Below, in pieces: positions 33,101 through 49,600 of a DNA stretch of 64,000 bases; within the stretch, counting starts at the first letter, position 1, and every line of letters starts with the position of its first letter. The notes beneath the pieces were generated by a model. That model was not told the DNA's origin, ran no database searches, and saw only the letters and a program-made list of their open reading frames with translations. Position numbers and translations under genes: made by a program. The stretch is taken from NCBI RefSeq assembly GCF_035046505.1, contig NC_089822.1, positions 105,532,659 to 105,596,658 on the forward strand. The letters run 5' to 3'. This DNA is from Tiliqua scincoides. Taxonomy: Eukaryota; Chordata; Lepidosauria; Squamata; Scincidae.

Positions 33101-36022
33101 AGTGGGGGGGGGGGGCGGGACATGGGCAGCCTTCTGACTTGCCTGAACATCCTCCCTCTTCATCCATAGGAGTGGATGACTTGCCTGCACACCCTCCCTC
33201 TTCATCCATCCTTCTTCCTCTGTGTGTGCAAGCAGGCACACACAGAGGAAGCAATGGGGGGGGAGAGGGTTCAAGGAGTATGGAGACACATGCCACCCCT
33301 GCAGGAGAGGAAAGCAGGTTTCAGTCTCCTCAAGCTGCCCAAGGTGACCAATCAGCTCATTATTCACAAGAAACATTTTCAAATAAAAGCACGGCTCAGC
33401 TTGATTTTAGTATCACAACCATATTCTATTTTTTAAAATATTTTTTGCCATCTATACATAGCTTAATAGCATAATCTAATCAGAAGTTCCACAGAATTCA
33501 ACAGGCCTGGCTCCCAGGCTGCAATCCTATGCACACTTACTTGGGAATAAAGCCACATTGAAGTCAGTTTCTGAACAAACATATACAGATAAGGTGCCCT
33601 CCCTTGCATCTGGCACTCTGACATAGCCCATCTCCAAAATCAGGAGGTTGCACACACACATCATGGCTTGTACCCCGTAATGGATTTTTCCTCCAGAAAC
33701 TTGTCCAATCCCCTTTTAAAGGCGTCCAGGCCAGATACCATCACCACATCCTGTGGCAAGGAGTTCCACAGACCAACAACACGCTGAGTAAAGAAATATT
33801 TTCTTTTGTCTGTTCTAATTCTCCCAACACTCAATTTCAGTGGATGTCCCCTGGTTCTGGTGTTATGTGAGAGTGTAAAGAGCATCTCCCTATCCACTCT
33901 GTCCATCCCCTGCATAATTTTGTATGTCTCAATCATGTCCCCCCTCAGGCATCTCTTTTCTAGGCTGAAGAGGCCCAAACACCGCAGCCTTTCCTCATAA
34001 GGAAGGTGCCCCAGCCCCGCAATCATCTTAGTCGCTCTCTTTTGCACCTTTTCCAATCCATTACGGGGTACAAGCCATGATGTGTGTGTGCAACCTCCTG
34101 ATTTTGGAGGTGGGCTATGTCAGAGTGCCAGATGCAAGGGAGGGCACCAGGATGAGGTCTCTTGTTATCTGGTGTGCTCCCTGGGACATTTGGTGGGCCG
34201 CTGTGAGATACAGGAAGCTGGACTAGATGGGCCTATGACCTGATCCAGTAGAGCGGTTCTTATGTTCTTAAGTTTGTAAATTACAAAGACAAACTTATTC
34301 CAGCTTACCTGATGCAGCCGGTTTTGGTTTCTGTGCACTGCCCTCCTGGGTTTTTGTGCACAATGTTCTGTTAAGCATCCAGTGTGTCCCTCTGGTCATG
34401 CGTGCAGCAGAAACACATTTTTTGTCCAAGCTCCTTGCAACTTTGCCTGGGGGAAAAAAATGGGAAAGGATTGTATTGAAATGAAACACAGGGAATGAAT
34501 AAAGAAGTAAGCACTTCACTTGGTTTTGGATTCTCAAACCAAATCTTGCACTGCAAGAGAACATCTGTGTGCAATCTCATGCACCTGTGTACTCTGGAGT
34601 AAGCCCTATATGGAAGGTACTGTCTGAGCATCACTGCACACAGACAGAATGGGGCTGCAAGGCTATTTCCTCTCCAGTTTCTTACTGCACGCATTATTAG
34701 GATAACCAGATACACAGGGGGATAACACAGTGCCCATACCTCTAACCATTGCAAAGAACAGCGGTTCTCAAACATTTAGCACTGGAACCCACTTTTTAGA
34801 ATGAGAATCTGTCAGGACCCACCAGAAGTGATGTCATGAGCAGAAGTGACATCAAGCAGGAAAATTTTTAACAATCCTAAACTGCAATCCTACCCAGGAA
34901 TTAGTCCCATTTACTATCATTGTTAAAAGGATAGTAGCTTGTTAAAAGTATAGGCCTGTAATATTTCCCCAAATTCAGCCACATAGCATGGTAGCATCAA
35001 GTCTAATATATTAAAAATAACTTAATGAAATGAATGGGGAACCACCTAAATTGGCTTGCAACCCACCTAGTGGGTCCTGACCCACAGTTTGAGAAACACT
35101 GGCACAGAAAAGAGAATTTTGGCAGGTGCAGCTTTTTAAACCCATGTTGAGCCAAAATTTCCTCTTCTACACAATGCTTAAAACAGTGTTTTTCGACCTT
35201 TTTCATCTCACAGCACACTGACAAGGTACAAAAATTGTCAAGGGACACCATCAGTTTTTTGACAACTGATGGCCCAATCCTATCCAATTTTCTAGTGCTG
35301 GTGCAGCTGTACCAATGGGGCATGCGCTACATCCTGCATTGGGTGGGCAGTCGCAGAGGCCTCCTCAAGGTATGGAAACATTTTTTCCCTTACCTCTGAG
35401 GCTGCACCGGCGCTGGAAAGTTGGATAGGATCGGGCCCTGACAAGGCACACCATGCTGTCAGTGGGGAGGCTCACACCTCCAATAAATGACCCTCCCCCA
35501 AACTCCCAGGGCACACCTGCAGAAGACCACAGTGGTTGGAAATGGCTGGCTTAAGAGCGGTGGTTCTCAACAGTTATCCTACATCGCACGGTCCAGATGG
35601 AAGTACCACTGGAAATAACTGGTGGGGATGGTTGGGAGGCCAGATGCGATGCGGCAAACACCACAAGCACCACTAAGAGCTGCAGGATGGATGGGAAGGC
35701 TTTCTCATGCATTGGAAAGGCAGGCCTTGTAGCTGTGCCCTCCATGCCAAGTCATGTCACGTCTCACCTCGGTGGCACGTGCCCAGGGGTCCCATGTCCC
35801 ACCAGCCACCACCCCAAGTACCACTGGTGGTACCCCTAGCACTGGTTGAGTCACACTGCTTGAAGTATAGGCACTCTGTCGCCCCCCCTTGCAGCTGCCA
35901 CCCTTTTGCCCCCCAGGGCAGGCCTTCCCACCCGACCCTGAACCCGGCAGGGCAAGACCCGCCCTGGCTGCAGAGCAGAGGCACTCACCGGCGGCAGTGG
36001 CGGCGGCAGCAAGCCCCAGCAT
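13895..36022 (-). CDS. FAM162A: FAM162A (growth and transformation-dependent protein family), complete five-exon gene
   Basis: A small mitochondrial membrane protein; the mammalian orthologue (HGTD-P/E2IG5) is a hypoxia/HIF-1 target linked to apoptosis. Coding exons on the - strand are 36022-35989, 34446-34309, 25715-25610, 18351-18243 and 13990-13895. All junctions are GT-AG and in phase, giving 160 residues (human 154). The N-terminus is Ala/Arg-rich and non-acidic ([20 protein letters not shown]), consistent with mitochondrial targeting. The family core follows: [17 protein letters not shown], then [19 protein letters not shown], then a hydrophobic membrane segment at about residues 109-127 ([19 protein letters not shown]), then [13 protein letters not shown] and a Lys/Ala-rich tail. 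Some positions resemble FAM162B ([20 protein letters not shown]), but the neighbours KPNA1 and MIX23 support FAM162A. An in-frame ATG 24 codons upstream (36092-36094) is an alternative start. Confidence 0.93.
14240..16025 (+). mobile_element. CR1 LINE, internally deleted
   Basis: CR1 segments run in order. Endonuclease: [18 protein letters not shown] and [15 protein letters not shown] at about 14455-14610. Palm: [13 protein letters not shown] near 14780, then [20 protein letters not shown] and [10 protein letters not shown] at 14950-15065. C-terminus: [20 protein letters not shown] to [14 protein letters not shown] at 15470-15840. The CR1 3' UTR ends ggcctgatccagcagggctg. Between endonuclease and palm about 1 kb of the usual element is missing. 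It is in FAM162A intron 4, antisense to that gene. Confidence 0.9.
16030..18240. other. FAM162A intron 4 sequence with no recognised feature
   Basis: A mix of unclassified repeat-like sequence (near 16080-16450) and AT-rich intron. No conserved reading frame or splice-flanked exon was found. WDR5B is also absent here. Confidence 0.4.
18243..18351 (-). CDS. FAM162A: FAM162A exon 4 (membrane segment)
   Basis: The acceptor tttgctctaag is followed by G, completing Ser. The exon encodes [20 protein letters not shown] then [16 protein letters not shown], ending in phase 0 at donor gtgagt. An earlier in-frame AG at 18414-18415 would give a longer exon that breaks the frame from exon 3, so the 18351 boundary is preferred. 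Confidence 0.93.
18611..18945 (+). mobile_element. hAT-type MITE (GGGGTGTCC family), 3' truncated
   Basis: It begins CAGGGGTATCCAAACTTTTT after gtataaag and follows the copy at 22200-22655 for about 330 bp (gaatgaatgaaggtcttgca, then ggagggagccctcatcccac). It diverges before the right inverted repeat. Confidence 0.7.
20410..20566 (-). mobile_element. 5S rRNA-derived SINE (SINE3 type) with LINE-like 3' tail
   Basis: Read on the - strand, about 118 nt (20566-20449) follow 5S rRNA from head to tail. The A-box region AGAAGCTAAGCAGGGTC, the C-box region GGTTAGTACTTGCATGGGAG and the end AATACCGGGTGCTGTAGGC are all preserved. The last about 38 nt (20448-20411) are ataccatagtctttcgagac tgaaggttgccaacc, the same tail as the LINE at 26534-29880. 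A 13 bp TSD, tcaggatcattta, is at 20397-20409 and 20567-20579. Related 5S SINEs are known in squamates (5S-Sauria). Confidence 0.9.
21721..22191 (+). mobile_element. hAT-type MITE inserted in the CR1
   Basis: The left end is CAGTGTTTTTCAAACTGGGT and the right end is AAGTTTGAGAACCACTG. The TSD is ctctggag (21713-21720) and ctctagag (22192-22199). The body matches 393-742 and 34759-35101. Confidence 0.9.
22200..22655 (+). mobile_element. hAT-type MITE (GGGGTGTCC family) inserted in the neighbour's TSD
   Basis: The left end is CAGGGATGTCCAAAGTTTTT and the right end is GGGGTTTGGGTACCCCTG. Perfect 8 bp TSDs, ctctagag, are at 22192-22199 and 22656-22663. The left TSD is also the right TSD of the preceding MITE. 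Confidence 0.9.
24030..24102. repeat. Compound (TC)n(AC)n microsatellite
   Basis: About 17 TC units are followed directly by about 19 AC units, uninterrupted, so it is likely to vary in length between individuals. Confidence 0.95.
24140..24310 (+). repeat. Unclassified dispersed repeat, copy 1
   Basis: The stretch (tgtgtgaccctgctttttat, then aatctgtgggaaacagctag, then ttttacagtctaataatgag) aligns with 30690-30850. Both copies begin near an aaagg/aaaggg motif. No inverted ends or coding sequence are seen. Confidence 0.55.
24360..25441 (+). mobile_element. LINE 3' portion, interrupted by a hAT MITE
   Basis: A reading frame at about 24500-24842 ([55 protein letters not shown]) resumes after the MITE with [20 protein letters not shown] then [16 protein letters not shown]. 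The Cys-Cys-His-Cys cluster is usual at LINE ORF2 C-termini. The 3' end is TTATGCCAATAAAGATC followed by (atc)n, a LINE tail. The clade is not certain. It is in FAM162A intron 3, antisense to the gene. Confidence 0.7.
24843..25070 (+). mobile_element. hAT-type MITE inside the LINE
   Basis: The ends CAGCCATTTTCAACCTTTTT and GGTTGAAATTGGCTG are inverted repeats. The TSD gtataagg is perfect (24835-24842 and 25071-25078). The body matches 35184-35548. It interrupts a reading frame that continues on the far side. Confidence 0.92.
25610..25715 (-). CDS. FAM162A: FAM162A exon 3
   Basis: The acceptor gctgtctctag precedes GTTCCTCC and the donor is gtaagt. The exon encodes [20 protein letters not shown] then [14 protein letters not shown], the most diagnostic block of the family (human DWQKKILIWSGRFKKEDEIP). 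Confidence 0.95.
26534..29880 (+). mobile_element. Young non-LTR retrotransposon (APE endonuclease + reverse transcriptase) with 37 bp TSD
   Basis: One frame runs from 26766 to a TAG at 29847-29849 with only three in-frame stops (28599-28601, 28863-28865, 29508-29510). Endonuclease motifs: [31 protein letters not shown] and DTDHSLV. RT motifs: [73 protein letters not shown], and FLFADDAAV at about 28885-28910. The C-terminal zinc knuckle is [19 protein letters not shown]. The TSD is 26497-26533 and 29881-29917, with one mismatch. The 5' end is truncated and carries a duplicated endonuclease piece. The clade is uncertain (RTE/I-like). It is in FAM162A intron 2, antisense. Confidence 0.93.
29955..30650 (-). 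mobile_element. CR1 LINE 3' fragment
   Basis: On the - strand it reads [20 protein letters not shown], then [20 protein letters not shown], ending [15 protein letters not shown], followed by the CR1 3' UTR. The - strand end reads gttcttatgttcttatg at 29955-29971. It is 5' truncated and well preserved. Confidence 0.92.
30690..30850 (+). repeat. Unclassified dispersed repeat, copy 2
   Basis: It aligns with 24140-24310 (tgtgtgacgctgctctttat, aatttgtgggcaaccaaatt, ttttatagtctaatt). It starts about 40 bp after the 5' end of the CR1 fragment. Confidence 0.55.
31120..33510. other. FAM162A intron 2 stretch without recognised genes
   Basis: Unclassified sequence. Near 32045-32165 two stretches repeat the words gggnctttgtngcttgctgggagt. 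A G-run lies at 33103-33113. A direct repeat of gcctgaacatcctccctctt type sits at 33140-33215. I see no exon or recognisable transposon here. Confidence 0.35.
33593..34270 (+). mobile_element. CR1 LINE 3' fragment with 5' inversion (twin-priming type)
   Basis: The right part (34055-34270, +) is the CR1 3' end. The left part (33593-34054) is inverted and reads, on the - strand, [20 protein letters not shown] to [15 protein letters not shown]. The 94 bp at 33593-33686 are the reverse complement of 34055-34148, with about one mismatch seen. The 3' end lies 33 bp from the splice donor of FAM162A exon 2. Confidence 0.88.
34309..34446 (-). CDS. FAM162A: FAM162A exon 2
   Basis: The acceptor tttcccccag precedes GCAAAGTTG and the donor is gtaagc. 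The exon encodes [20 protein letters not shown] then [20 protein letters not shown] and KPAAS. LCTKTQE aligns with human FCTKPQE. The donor lies only 33 bp from the 3' end of a CR1 insertion. Confidence 0.9.
34759..35101 (-). mobile_element. hAT-type MITE in FAM162A intron 1
   Basis: The ends CAGCGGTTCTCAAACATTTA and CCACAGTTTGAGAAACACTG are inverted repeats. The TSD is gcaaagaa (34751-34758) and gcacagaa (35102-35109). The body matches 393-742 and 21721-22191 in reverse. Confidence 0.88.
35184..35548 (+). mobile_element. hAT-type MITE with a second MITE inside
   Basis: The left end CAGTGTTTTTCGACCTTTTT and right end GTTGGAAATGGCTG match the copy at 24843-25070. The TSD is gcttaaaa (35176-35183) and gcttaaga (35549-35556). 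It is split by an inserted inverted-repeat element at 35270-35438. Confidence 0.88.
35270..35438. mobile_element. Nested MITE with GGCCC(A/G)ATCCTATCCAA inverted ends
   Basis: The ends TGGCCCAATCCTATCCAATT and GTTGGATAGGATCGGGCCC are inverted repeats of about 17 bp. The flanks tga (35267-35269) and tga (35439-35441) look like a 3 bp TSD, as in PIF/Harbinger elements; that assignment is inference. A relative lies at 37550-37712. Confidence 0.7.
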
Positions 36023-36295
36023 GGCCTCGCCAGACGCTGCGCTTCCTCGCGCCCTCTTCTCACCACCCGCGACTGCAGGAGGCCACAGCACCAAGCGCGG
36101 CCCCGCGGCGACTCCGGCCTGGGCTGCCCTTGGCTCGCTCCTCTCCCGAGTCGGAGGGAGGAGCTGCGCTGGCCCCGGCGACGCTCAGCCTGATAGGCGC
36201 GGAGGGAGGCGAGGCTGCGTGGAGGTCGGCCGGAGGCTTCGCTTCCGCCCGCGGGATTTCAAGGGCGCTTCGCTTCCCCAAGCTCAAGAGGGGGC
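35880..36295 (-). promoter_or_regulatory. GC- and CpG-rich promoter block of FAM162A
   Basis: The block is strongly GC- and CpG-rich and spans FAM162A exon 1, in contrast with its AT-rich surroundings. No TATA box is seen at a plausible position. It ends abruptly at a tandem array of interspersed-repeat units at 36300. A CACGTG (E-box/HRE-type core) sits at 35776-35781 in intron 1; any role in hypoxia response is inference from the family. Confidence 0.6.
35989..36022 (-). CDS. FAM162A: FAM162A exon 1 (start codon)
   Basis: The ATG at 36022-36020 opens [11 protein letters not shown]. One Gly base is left before donor gtgagt. The exon sits in a GC-rich block. The start was chosen because it gives a length close to the family's, and the splice to exon 2 restores the frame. 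Confidence 0.82.
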
Positions 36296-36299
36296 GCTC

Positions 36300-36541
36300 T
36301 TTCCTGGGAGTAAGCCCCATTGAGTCTAATGGGACCTACTTCTGAGCAGACGTCCATAGGACTAAGTCTACAATCCTAGCCACACTTTCCTGGGAGTAAG
36401 CCCCACTGAGTCTAATGGGACCTACTTCTGAGTAGACGTGCATAGGACTAACAGCCCAATCCTATCCACACTTTGCTGGCAGTGAGCCCCATTGACTACA
36501 ATGGGACTTAATTCGGAGAAGACATGGCTAGGATTGGGTTC
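36300..36541. repeat. Tandem array, three units of about 86 bp, beside the FAM162A promoter
   Basis: Units start at 36300, 36386 and 36472 and each begins ttycctgggagtaagcccca. Each unit is a palindrome-like copy of a repeat also found singly in the window (taagccccattg ... caatgggacttac). Confidence 0.85.
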
Positions 36542-36739
36542 CATGAGCAGTCAAGGCAGCAAAAGTCACCAGCAGATGAATATCCTTGAGAATAAGGCCC
36601 CAAATAGATGTGATCATTTGTGTAATTTCCAAAAAAAAAAAAGTTCACCTATCCCAGAATCTAAACATAAACACAGAGCAACTCCAGTAACTCCCACAAG
36701 ATGGGACACTGTACTGCAATGACTAGAGTTCCAGCACAA

Positions 36740-36822
36740 GCCTTTGCCTATCTACTCAGAAGAAAGCCCCTTTGTGTTAAGCTGGGCTCACTCCCAGGAG
36801 AGTGCATAGGATTGCAGCCTTT
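36740..36822. repeat. Single copy of the 80-90 bp GTAAGCCCCATTG repeat
   Basis: It runs from tatctactcagaagaaagcc to cctttgtgttaagctgggct to cactcccaggagagtgcata ggattgcagcct. Other single copies are at about 5148-5221, 33513-33585, 38120-38185, 38330-38403, 42038-42117 and 45058-45138. Confidence 0.6.
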
Positions 36823-36863
36823 AACCCCCTGTGACAAGCATAAGAGAACCAACACCTGTAAAA

Positions 36864-37207
36864 CAGTGGTTCCCAAATGGTGGTCAGGACCCACTGGTGG
36901 GTTTTGGTGGGTCACCAAAGGATGATGAGAAGATCAGATAACTAATTTTCTCAAGCGCTGAAGTTATCTAAAGATCAGATACTGTAGCTGTTACTAACCC
37001 TGCAAAGAGCTCAGCTCCTGCAGTTTGCAAGCATGAATAAATATAGGAGATAAATATTTGAGTCTTTTTTTGTTCTTATTACTTATAAATAAATAAAATA
37101 TTTCCCTCTAGATCTTATTTTTTAAAAGTTTGGTAAATGGAAGTGGGTCCCAATAGAGTGTCATTTTGAAAAGTGAGTCCTGGTTCTAAAAAATTTGGAA
37201 TCCACTA
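36864..37207 (+). mobile_element. hAT-type MITE between FAM162A and MIX23
   Basis: The left end is CAGTGGTTCCCAAATGGTGG and the right end is AATTTGGAATCCACTA. The TSD is ctgtaaaa (36856-36863) and ctctaaaa (37208-37215). The body is AT-rich and non-coding. Confidence 0.8.
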
Positions 37208-37549
37208 CTCTAAAAGGTGCCCCTTTGTCTAGTCTAGTTAACAGGTGTGTGTATGGCTGGCCCATCCTCAGGCAACAGCTTGGCAGAAGACGCTCACCTC
37301 TATTCAGGTATTCACTTCCACTCCTCCTCCAGCCACTCCCTGGATTGGAAAAAGAAGAGGGGACAGAGGAAAAAGGGGTATCTCTGCTTTAGTCCACCAA
37401 TCTGTTTCCCTCTACACTTTCTCTTTTAATCAGTCCTCCTCTTCTTTTTCCAATGTAGGGTGTGGATGGGGCAAAGGCTGGCATATCACGAGTGCTGCAT
37501 TCATTTTTTGACTGGAAAATAGGTATGTGGGGGCAATATTTGACATATC

Positions 37550-37712
37550 ACCCAATCCTATCCAATTTTCCAGTGCCTATGGGGCATGTGCTGCATCCTG
37601 TGGTGGGGAGACAGTGACAGAAGGCTCTTTAAGATAAGGGAACATTTGTTGGGGGGGGGGAAGGGGGATTGCATTGCATCTGCACCAGTGCTGGAAAATT
37701 GGATAGGACTGG
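37550..37712. mobile_element. MITE related to 35270-35438
   Basis: The ends CACCCAATCCTATCCAATTT and AATTGGATAGGACTGGACC are inverted repeats. Internal ggggcatgtgctgcatcctg matches the nested element at 35270-35438. A G-run at 37651-37660 interrupts it. Confidence 0.65.
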
Positions 37713-38712
37713 ACCCAGAGACACTGGAAAGTCTTGGGCTAGTCCTGGGTATACCATAGACATATAATGGATACTGTCACAGACAACTTCCACCTTCCAA
37801 ATTTAAAAGTTTAGAGGAGATGTTTTGTCAAAGTGAGAATATTACTCATAGAGACTACTCCGGGGTTTTAGCATAGCTGTAGTTAGGCAGCAGCAGGCCT
37901 GGTCCCCAGAAATAAAAGACACTGGCAAGGACAAGAGTTCATGCTTTTTCTAACTCAAGCCTTATTTCATTTTAAACATTTTGTTTATTTATTTTAGTTT
38001 TGAAACATTTCAACACACAACACTAATGCAAGCAAGTCAGTGGAGTTCATGGCTACTGCACGCAACTGAAAGTTCAGTTCCAAGCATTTCTACTCAGAAA
38101 TGAATCCCAATGAATCAAAGGGAACTTACAGCCCAATCCTGTGCATGTCTACTCAGAAAAGTCTCACTGAATTCAATGGGACCTGAAGAGGATGACTCCT
38201 AGTTGACTGGACTAGTTGATAGGACTACAACTTGAGCATTGGATATGGCAGTCCTGGACTGCATTCTTGAGGGGATCAATGGAAATGCATTGACCTTGGG
38301 TTTTTTTTGTTTTTATTTTTAACGTATGCCTGTCTACTCAGAAGTAAGTTCCATTATGGTCAATAGGGCTTACTCCCAGGAAAGTGTGGGTAGGATTGCA
38401 GCCTGAAAGCACGACTGCCTTCCATTTTCTCTGAGCAACTCTTGCAGGGGCGGGGGGGGGGAGGAAGGAGAGAACAATCAGACCAGGAACTGTCCCCACA
38501 CCTCTGCCCAGTTCACTGTGCCTACACTGCAGGAGCGGTGCCCAGTTCCCAGGGCTGCGAACACTCAGGCCCCCCTCCCTTCCCGCCCCACCAAGGAGCA
38601 GCAGGCTGCTGGCCCCGCCCCCCGCCTTCCTATCGAACCCTCGAATGGGGCGGGACTGCGTTTGTGTCGCGCCTCCTGATTGGCTGCCGCCGGGTTCTCC
38701 GGCCACTGCAAT

Positions 38713-47662
<8,950 letters not shown>

Positions 47663-48109
47663 TGCAAATGAGGGAGGCTCTTTCCGAAACTGGACTTCAA
47701 TCATGAAGAAGAAACAAAGCTAGCTGCATGGGACTTTTGAAAAATCAGATCGGTGGGGTTCAGCCCAACAAATGATTTTGCTAATTTCATTTTGTATCAG
47801 ATGTATGAAAAAAAACTTTTTATTAAAAACATTCGGATGAAATGTAATGGCAGCATATTTTCTTCAGCATCAGCAGATCTGAAGATGTCCTTGGGACAGG
47901 AAGAAAGACTGTATTTAGTTCTCTTTGGAGCAAGAAGTTGATTTTATTGTAGTTTTGATCTGTGGTATGGTTCAATGGCCTGTTAAAAACCTTGTCTGGT
48001 TTTTAAATCTGTGAAGAATGAGTGTAGCAAAAATGGAAAGATGGTAGTAATGTTTAAATGTGTATACAAACAGGAATTTTGCTCTGTACTTGGAGTAGGA
48101 TTTTTTAAC

Positions 48110-49600
48110 CAAAACATCCAGTTAGGACTGGCTGGTTCACTCTCTCGGTCTTCCATGAGAAGGGTTTATAGAACCACGTGGAAGAGGTTTCGTTCGTGGT
48201 GTAGAGAACAGGATCTTGACCCCAGCTCCCCATCAGTTTATGTTATTTTTGACTTCCAACAGGATGAGCTGGAGAAGGGTCTCAAGACTTCCACCCTGCG
48301 GCGCCAGGTGGCAGCAGTTCAAGGCACCCTGGGAGCGGGAGGCCATCTGTCTCTACTGATGCACCCCCATGTTAAGCATTTTTTAAAGGGGGTAGCTCTT
48401 CTTAATCCTCCCCCCTGGGGTACCAACCTGGGACCTTTTCAAAGTTCTTACAGCTCTATCTAGTGCCCCCTTTGAGCCTCTGGCTACAATTCCTTTAAAA
48501 ATCATCTCCATAAAGACTGCCTTCCTTGTGGCTATCCCCTCTGCTCGTAGAGTCTCGGAACTGGGAGCCCTGTCTATTCATCCCAAACTCTGCGTCTTTC
48601 ATAAGGACAGTGTGGTTCTCCGGACAAACCCATCTTTCTTGCCCAAAGTCAATTCGATCTTCCACTGGCAACAAGAACTAGTCTTGCTGTCCTTTTCTCC
48701 AAATCCCAAACATCCAAGAGAGAGGTCCTGGCACATGCTGGATGTACGCAGGGCTATCAGATTCTACACAGAGCACACTAAATCTTTTAGAAAGACTGAT
48801 GCTGTATTCATAGCCTACCAGGGTAGAAGACTAGGAAGGAAAGTCTCCCGTGACTCTGGCTAGGTGGTTGAGAACATGCATTTCTCTGGCCTATGAAGCT
48901 TTGGGACTCCAACCTCCTGAAGGAATTCTAGCCCATTCGTTGAGGGGGACAGCCACTTCGGCCGCCTTTGATGGCATCGCCTCCTTGTCTGAGATCTGTA
49001 GAGCAGCCACTTGGTCATCACCTCATACCTTTCTGAAGCACTATAAAGTTAGCTCGCATGCCTCTGTGGATGCTGCCTTTGGATGTAAAGTCCTCCAAAA
49101 GGTGCTTAAGGTTTAAGGTGTTCTGTCTCTGATCCCACCCAACTCAGGGATTTCTGCTCAGGGAGATCCCATCTGTCAGGAATGCCCCCGTCTCCACCAG
49201 GGAAATCAGGAGTTTATGATTTGGTAAGTCCTGTTCCTGTTGGAGACGGGCATTCCACCCTCCTGTTTTTCTGTTCTCATTGGACTTGGCACCTTTCTGG
49301 TCCAGTTTGATGTTTGAACACACAATGAGGGGTTAGTTTTTGCTTGTTTGGGGTTTACTGCACTCTCGTTTTTCTATCCTGGGTGTCTCTTCATTGTTTT
49401 TTGTCCAAAGTTAACCTTTTACGTGTTATGAAGTTGTTTTTTCTGAGGACTGCGGATTGGCTATTAGTCTGGGTCCTGATCCCTGCACAAAGGGAGCTCC
49501 ACCCTTTGGGTTTTGACCTGCCTACAGGATGTGCTGAGGGACATTCCCATCTGTCAGGCATGCCCCCTGTCTCCACCAGGAACAGGACTTACCAAGGTAA
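48110..49600 (+). mobile_element. DIRS-like tyrosine-recombinase retrotransposon fossil, 5' truncated and broken
   Basis: Three neighbouring stretches resemble the tyrosine recombinase of DIRS elements. They carry an N-terminal helical domain (RVYRTTWKRFRSWCREQDLD), a box-1-like PSARRVSELGALSI, an H-x-x-R-like AHSLRGTATSAAFDG and the tyrosine region FLKHYKVSSHASVD. The recombinase is broken in at least two or three places, and no reverse transcriptase is present. The terminal region holds motif copies in direct (49161-49203, 49538-49582) and inverted (49221-49256 against 49558-49595) order, as expected of DIRS ends. It lies about 450 bp downstream of the MIX23 stop and looks old. Confidence 0.8.

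Noticed and set aside
35707-36345. A 212-codon open frame on the + strand over the FAM162A promoter
   Set aside because: Composition is that of a GC-rich promoter block with few stops by chance; it is antisense to FAM162A exon 1 and shows no domain.
36300-36541. A CRISPR-like or satellite array
   Set aside because: Only three units, each a copy of a dispersed vertebrate repeat; no spacer pattern and no associated genes.
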